Source of the DNA: Trifolium pratense
Lineage: Eukaryota > Streptophyta > Magnoliopsida > Fabales > Fabaceae
Length of the DNA: 64,000 nucleotides
Direction of reading: 5' to 3'
Assembly (NCBI RefSeq): GCF_020283565.1
Contig: NC_060065.1
Span: 46,240,409-46,304,408 of the forward strand
Shown: positions 59,426 to 64,000 of the stretch, piece by piece
How the letters are laid out: the number at the start of each line of letters is the position of its first letter
Position numbering within the stretch: position 1 is the stretch's first letter
Made by a program: the position numbers and the translations under genes
Notes under the pieces: model-generated
The model's input: the letters and a program-made list of their open reading frames with translations, nothing else
Told to the model about the DNA's origin: nothing
Database searches by the model: none

Positions 59426-59735
59426 TTTTGCTTTTTATTTGAAAAAAAATTGGTTTTTTTAAAAGTAAAGAACATTAAAAAATTGTTTTTTTTAGGGATT
59501 TTATTTTTTTGGTTTTGGTCATTCATTAATAATTTTGTTTTGGTTTTGGTACCACGCCAGCATGCCACATGTCACGTCATTAGCCACGTCAGCATTTTTG
59601 AGACAGGAGGGACGAAAACCAAAATGAATTGGATATGTAGGGATTTTTTTTAAAAAAAAAACATATAGGGACTAAAACCAAGAAAACAGGAACATACAGG
59701 GACTAATGTGATATTTTAAGCCTAAAAATAATGGA

Positions 59736-59868
59736 GAATTTCTTGCCGTCCTACCTATTTTTTCACGCGCCCTAAAAATTTACTAAAATATTTCTGTCTG
59801 CTATTTAAGATAAAAATAGAAACATGTAAAACGCACGAGAAATAGATAGGGCGGTAAAAGAAATTCTC
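59736..59868. mobile_element. Short MITE related to the palindromic element at 1.2 kb
   Basis: Inverted ends AGAATTTCTTGCCGTCCTAC and AGGGCGGTAAAAGAAATTCT; the interior GTCTGCTATTTAAGA resembles the GTCCGCTACTTAAG half-palindrome of the 1177-1435 element. Confidence 0.5.
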
Positions 59869-59934
59869 TAAATAATGTGTCACATCAATTTTAAGTAATT
59901 TTTTTTTTTTGAAAATCAATTTTAAATTCTTAAA

Positions 59935-60050
59935 AACTTATGGATCACATCATCACACTAAGATGAATAAGTTGAGCGTCCAAAGTTCGAACTCTGACTC
60001 CTGCATATAAAATGTGAACTACCAACTGAGCTAAGCTGTTTGGGAGTTCG
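59935..60050 (-). mobile_element. tRNA-derived SINE
   Basis: The minus strand has GCTTAGCTCAGTTGGTAG (box A) and CAGAGTTCGAACTTTGG (box B). Tail toward 59935. Confidence 0.55.
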
Positions 60051-61425
60051 GGGGAGCTCGGATGAAACAATGGGGACAATGCTCCAAGATCACAAGAGAG
60101 AGAGAGAGATCCACATCTCCACCCAAAATCTTAAGGCATTAAGTTAAGGGGTCAACTATCTTATAAATTCAACATTATTCTCACATATAGTCGTTATGAG
60201 ACTTAACCACTCACACTTGAAATCCAACTAGATTGCATGAAATCTTTTTTCTATAAAAATGAAAAAACTTGTATATAAAAAATAGAAAATGACATGGACT
60301 AAAATGAATAATTGGTTGGGCTAGATTGTAAGTGGAGGAAAGAAAGGCCGCATGAGTTTTGACTCATTTCTTGTAGGCCTGAATCAGCTCATGTCATGTC
60401 ATGCCACCATGATGTTTATTTTCATATGTACTATTTTTTTTTCTTTTTCAAGCAATAAACATGATGCAATTTTTAGTAAGATTCTTTATCTGAATGTGTC
60501 AAACCAATGAACCATGCGTCTATATTAAATATATAGATTTTAAGAATAAAAAAAATTAAGGACAGTGAAGTGTGCGCATGACAAAAATATTAGTATTTCT
60601 TTCTTCTGAATGAGAGATTAAGATAAGAGAAACATAAAAGAATTTTATACTAAGTAACATTTTTTATGACAGGTTTATATTAAGCAACCTATCATAATCA
60701 ACATCTAGAATCCTAAGCTAATGTTTGAAGATAAAATTCTCAAACACACTCTTCATATATGACCTAAATGGAGTTTATAAAATTTCTTGTAAAAAAAAAG
60801 AGTTTATAAAATTTCTACACGTTACAACTTACAAGTATACAAAATTTCAAAATGATATAAGAGTGTTGAGAATTTGAGATCTAGTTTTACACTATCGAAT
60901 TAATCAAAAAATTCTACCTGGTAGTGTTTTTTTTTTTTAAAAAAAAAAAAATAATGAAGATTGAAGCGAAAATAAAGGAAATTAAGCTACAATTAGTCTA
61001 GGGTTGAAAATTTCCAACAAATCCGCATAAAAAAAACAAAAATAACTCGATAAATAATCAAAAGAGACTCATATTCACAATTCATACTAGTTAAAATATC
61101 CACATAACAATTTGCTTCACGATAGGAGTTCACTCTTTAACATGTGCGCCCTAGACTCGAGAGATTTATCAAAGAAAAATTAAAAGCCTACACTAACCAT
61201 ACATTTGATGATTTTGTGGGGTTGATCATGTCCAAGATACTCAAAGCATATGCTTGATTGATTCATTTATTTATTCTTGAATCATAGATTCTTTAATTTC
61301 TATTACTTGCATCTTCTTTTCAATTTTAAATGAAGAAATGTTGTCTCACTATGAAATATAGGTACATGCAAGGGAGGTATTAAGTGGGGAAGCTACAACT
61401 TCAACTCCTAGTTGACTTCATCATC
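60051..61425. other. Upstream intergenic region of the STOP-like gene
   Basis: AT-rich, with no gene recognised; a GAGAGAGAGAGAG tract at about 60100. Confidence 0.4.
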
Positions 61426-61436
61426 ATATATATAAA
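61426..61436 (+). promoter_or_regulatory. Candidate TATA box of STOP-like gene
   Basis: ATATATATAAAG about 145 bp before the ATG at 61579. Confidence 0.4.
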
Positions 61437-61578
61437 GAAAAACTTACCATATTAATTATATACTCTCAATATATACATAACCTAAATTTCTTTGAACCAA
61501 ATAAACTCAATTAATTCCATTAACCTTCACAAAATTCAACTTATTAGCTTTAGCTACAAATTAGCATTGAAGAACAAT

Positions 61579-62760
61579 ATGACCACACCTCCAAGCTTTG
61601 AAATTGGAAATCAAGGCATGCAAATGTTTCCTATGGTCATAGAAGATTTGATGCCATTACCAAATTCCATGGAAGGAATTTCAGGATCACCCTCTAATTC
61701 TCTCCTCTTCAATCTCTCTATTCTCAAAGAAAAATTCAATCAAGTGCAAAATCTTGTAGGTGTTATTCTCTCCCCAAATCAACAAGACTCATCAACTAAT
61801 TCAATGGCTATATCCAACATGAATTCCACAATACAAGAAATCATAGTAACTTCCACATCAATCATGTTCACTTGCCAACAAATAGCTCTTGGTAATTTCC
61901 CTCAAGGTAATAATTCTACTACATGCACAAACCAAGAATTTCAAAAGCAACAATCTAATAATATTCAATCAAGTTTTGGCAACAATAATACAAACATAGA
62001 TCTTAGAGGTCAAAGCTTATTAGATTCTAATAATGAGTCACAAGCATTGGATTGGTTTGGTGAAAGATATAAGCTAGAGCATGATATTGATGATCAAAAG
62101 TTTGGTCATGAAATTAGTGAAACCAATAATAGTATAAAAGGTTCTAATGAAGATATTTTAACGAAGAACAATTGTGATCGCGGTGATACAAGTCTAAAAT
62201 TTGGGCCGTCTAATGCTCGGACTGGAGTAGAATGTAGCGAAGATATAGTTGAATTGGACGCGACGGATTTATTAGCTAAGTACACACATTATTGTCAAGT
62301 TTGTGGTAAAGGGTTTAAAAGGGATGCAAATTTAAGGATGCATATGAGAGCTCATGGTGATGAATACAAAAGTAGTGCAGCATTGAGCAATCCAATTAAT
62401 AAGAGCAATAGTGATTATTTGATGAGTATGAAAAATAAGAAATATTCATGTCCTCAAGAAGGGTGTAGATGGAATCAAAAACATGCCAAGTTTCAACCAT
62501 TGAAATCATTGATTTGTGCTAAGAATCATTACAAGAGAAGTCATTGTCCTAAAATGTATGTGTGCAAGAGGTGTAATTTGAAGCAATTTTCAGTGCTTTC
62601 TGATTTGAGGACACATGAGAAACATTGTGGTGATCTTAGGTGGCAATGCTCATGTGGCACTACCTTTTCTAGGAAAGATAAGCTTATAGGGCATGTTGGT
62701 TTGTTTGTGGGACATCATCCAGTTATCAATGGTTTGTCATATAGTACTCACACAAATTAG
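61579..62760 (+). CDS. STOP1/STOP2-type C2H2 zinc-finger transcription factor
   Basis: Intronless, 393 aa from the first true ATG (61579); the open frame continues upstream to 61492 but only from a TTG. The N-terminus (MTTPPSFEIGNQGM...) includes a conserved LLFNLSILKEKFNQVQNLVG helix. Four fingers follow: C239/C242/H255/H259 (YCQVCGKGFKRDANLRMHMR); the long second finger from C291/C296 (CPQEGCRWNQKHAKFQPLKS); the third C329/C332/H346/C350; the fourth C357/C359/H372 onward. This set is diagnostic of STOP1. At 393 aa it is nearer AtSTOP2 (about 370 aa) than AtSTOP1 (about 500 aa). Family role: nuclear activator of acid- and aluminium-tolerance genes such as ALMT1, and linked to iron and phosphate responses in roots. 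Confidence 0.9.
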   Translation: MTTPPSFEIGNQGMQMFPMVIEDLMPLPNSMEGISGSPSNSLLFNLSILKEKFNQVQNLVGVILSPNQQDSSTNSMAISNMNSTIQEIIVTSTSIMFTCQQIALGNFPQGNNSTTCTNQEFQKQQSNNIQSSFGNNNTNIDLRGQSLLDSNNESQALDWFGERYKLEHDIDDQKFGHEISETNNSIKGSNEDILTKNNCDRGDTSLKFGPSNARTGVECSEDIVELDATDLLAKYTHYCQVCGKGFKRDANLRMHMRAHGDEYKSSAALSNPINKSNSDYLMSMKNKKYSCPQEGCRWNQKHAKFQPLKSLICAKNHYKRSHCPKMYVCKRCNLKQFSVLSDLRTHEKHCGDLRWQCSCGTTFSRKDKLIGHVGLFVGHHPVINGLSYSTHTN

Positions 62761-64000
62761 AGCACTAGAAAATAATGGCATATATGTAGGTTGATCTATA
62801 TCTATGTTGGTTCCAATTTATATTTTTATGTATTTATAATTTATGAATAGATCATGAAGAGTGCTCTCCCAGCTTCACAACAATATTATATTTATGTTTT
62901 ATGTAAAAAAATCAATGATATTTATATAAATGTAACAAAATATACTTCATCAAAGGTATGATATCCCTTATATACTTCATCAAAGGTATCGTTGAACTTA
63001 TCTGGGAATGACCTGTTGAATCTGGGGATTTGCGCTTATGAGGCGGATATATCCTTAAGGAGGACAGTGCGATCAGCACGCCTCAGGTATTGTATCATGG
63101 TTTACAATTTTACAGGTATGATTTCGTTGTTGTTTACTATGCGGTTGACATCAAACTACTACACTCACAAAATTAGATCTATAATATTTGTTTGAGTCAT
63201 TTAAATTTATATGTGATTTATTATTGTGAGTAGGTCCAATTTTTACAACAAAGTATTATATTCACGTTGTGTTGATCAAATATATAAAATAGTTACTCTC
63301 TCAAATCTCTATATCACACATTTAGAGAGAGAAATCAATGTGCAAATTTTTTCACTAAACTTAGATCTTCCTCCAAAAGGTATTCGTGATCTTCTTAATA
63401 ACTACGGAATGGGAATCTTCTTTATTTGTTCGGGTAAATTGGATCACAGCGACTCGTTAGAACATGCATCAAAGTTCAGAGTGCACTAACATAAATAATT
63501 ATAAATTATCCATTAGTAAGGTTTTCACATTGACAGTGAAAATTGGACTCACGAGTCACGTTCTTGTGAGATATGAACTAACATCTAACTAATTGAACCA
63601 GCCTTTGTTGGCTCAATGTGACTTTTTTGGTACTAACATTTGTGATTTGGAGGAAAGTATACACGAGTTTGAGATTTATTTGAAATAAAAATAAAATTTT
63701 CAATTTAGTGTATTACTTGTTGGTGCAGTAAATTCTTGATCAAATATAATGTATTAGAGATTCCTTGAGAGAATTTTTTTTAAGAGAAATATCGTTACCA
63801 AATAACTTATTTACTTTAATCATAAGAACTAGAACATATCAGCACGAGTCTAATTAGCCGTAAGATATGTAATTATAAATTACGATATGATGATTGCAAT
63901 AATATAAGGTATATGAAATTTTTTGAGTAACATTAAACGATAGTTCAACAATAATTTTGGATAAATATTCATACAAAGGAAGGTATATTACGAAAGGTTT
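62761..64000. other. 3' flank of STOP-like gene; no other gene recognised
   Basis: Probably contains the 3' UTR. A 19-bp direct repeat TATACTTCATCAAAGGTAT occurs twice near 62941-62988. The frames at 62992-63195 and 63226-63489 have no recognisable domain; the second may be a retroelement scrap. Confidence 0.4.

Larger units (their letters stand above)
58230..59723. mobile_element. Mutator-like non-autonomous element, about 1.5 kb, with nested insertions
   Basis: Long inverted arms. The left (from AGGCTTACATATCACATTAA through ATGCTGACGTGGCTAACG and GGACCAAAACCAAAAAATAA) is mirrored at about 59440-59723. The interior contains an Au-like SINE (58592-58715), an hAT-like MITE pair of ends (about 58767-59230) and a (TA)n tract. 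No transposase. Confidence 0.7.

Noticed and set aside
62992..63489. Two frames after the STOP-like gene
   Set aside because: TTG-initiated or without recognisable domain; no splice or promoter signals that would make a gene.

Overview
The window is nuclear DNA from a higher plant. It is AT-rich, has GT/AG introns, plant-specific transcription factor families, a eukaryotic tRNA and dense small transposons. Au-type and tRNA-derived SINEs and Stowaway, hAT, Mutator-like and Ty1-copia remnants point to a legume, most likely a Medicago-type (IRLC) species. The organism call is inference. Nothing prokaryotic, viral or CRISPR-like was seen.

Six protein genes are well supported. (1) An intronless P-class pentatricopeptide repeat gene, 1613-3007 (+). 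(2) and (3) Two directly repeated four-exon bHLH genes of the FIT/FER iron-deficiency type, 11882-13872 and 25964-30589 (+); both are predicted at 319 aa with identical exon lengths and phases. (4) A large SMG8 (nonsense-mediated decay) gene, 40740-34785 (-), four coding exons, predicted 1231 aa. (5) A two-finger C2H2 repressor of the ZAT5 type, 51029-51952 (+). (6) A STOP1/STOP2-type four-finger C2H2 factor, 61579-62760 (+). There is also one tRNA-Val(UAC) at 57213-57285 (+). Pseudogene remnants include an F-box/LRR-FBD fragment near 6.1-6.6 kb, an unidentified decayed coding fragment near 4.1-5.4 kb, and two LINE zf-RVT fragments (10.3 and 32.3 kb).

Layout: 0-4 kb, SINE, palindromic MITE and PPR gene; 4-10.7 kb, decayed genes and nested hAT elements; 11-14 kb, FIT copy 1; 14.1-19.2 kb, a block of TEs (Mutator-like, copia LTR, Stowaway) absent from the matching place beside copy 2; 19.8-23.8 kb, a giant inverted repeat of two copia 5' ends with a Helitron-like insertion in the middle; 25.9-30.6 kb, FIT copy 2, with introns inflated by a LINE tail, a Stowaway MITE and a 1.6 kb foldback element; 32.7-40.7 kb, SMG8; 41-50 kb, hAT elements, SINEs, an LTR fragment and quiet AT-rich DNA; 51-52 kb, ZAT5-like; 53-60 kb, Mutator-like elements, tRNA and SINEs; 61.5-62.8 kb, STOP-like.

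The genes do not form an operon-like unit. FIT-type factors control root iron acquisition and STOP1-type factors control acid/aluminium (and indirectly iron/phosphate) responses, but their proximity here may be chance. The most informative features are the tandem FIT duplication with fully traceable differential transposon insertion, and the compound inverted repeat between the two copies.
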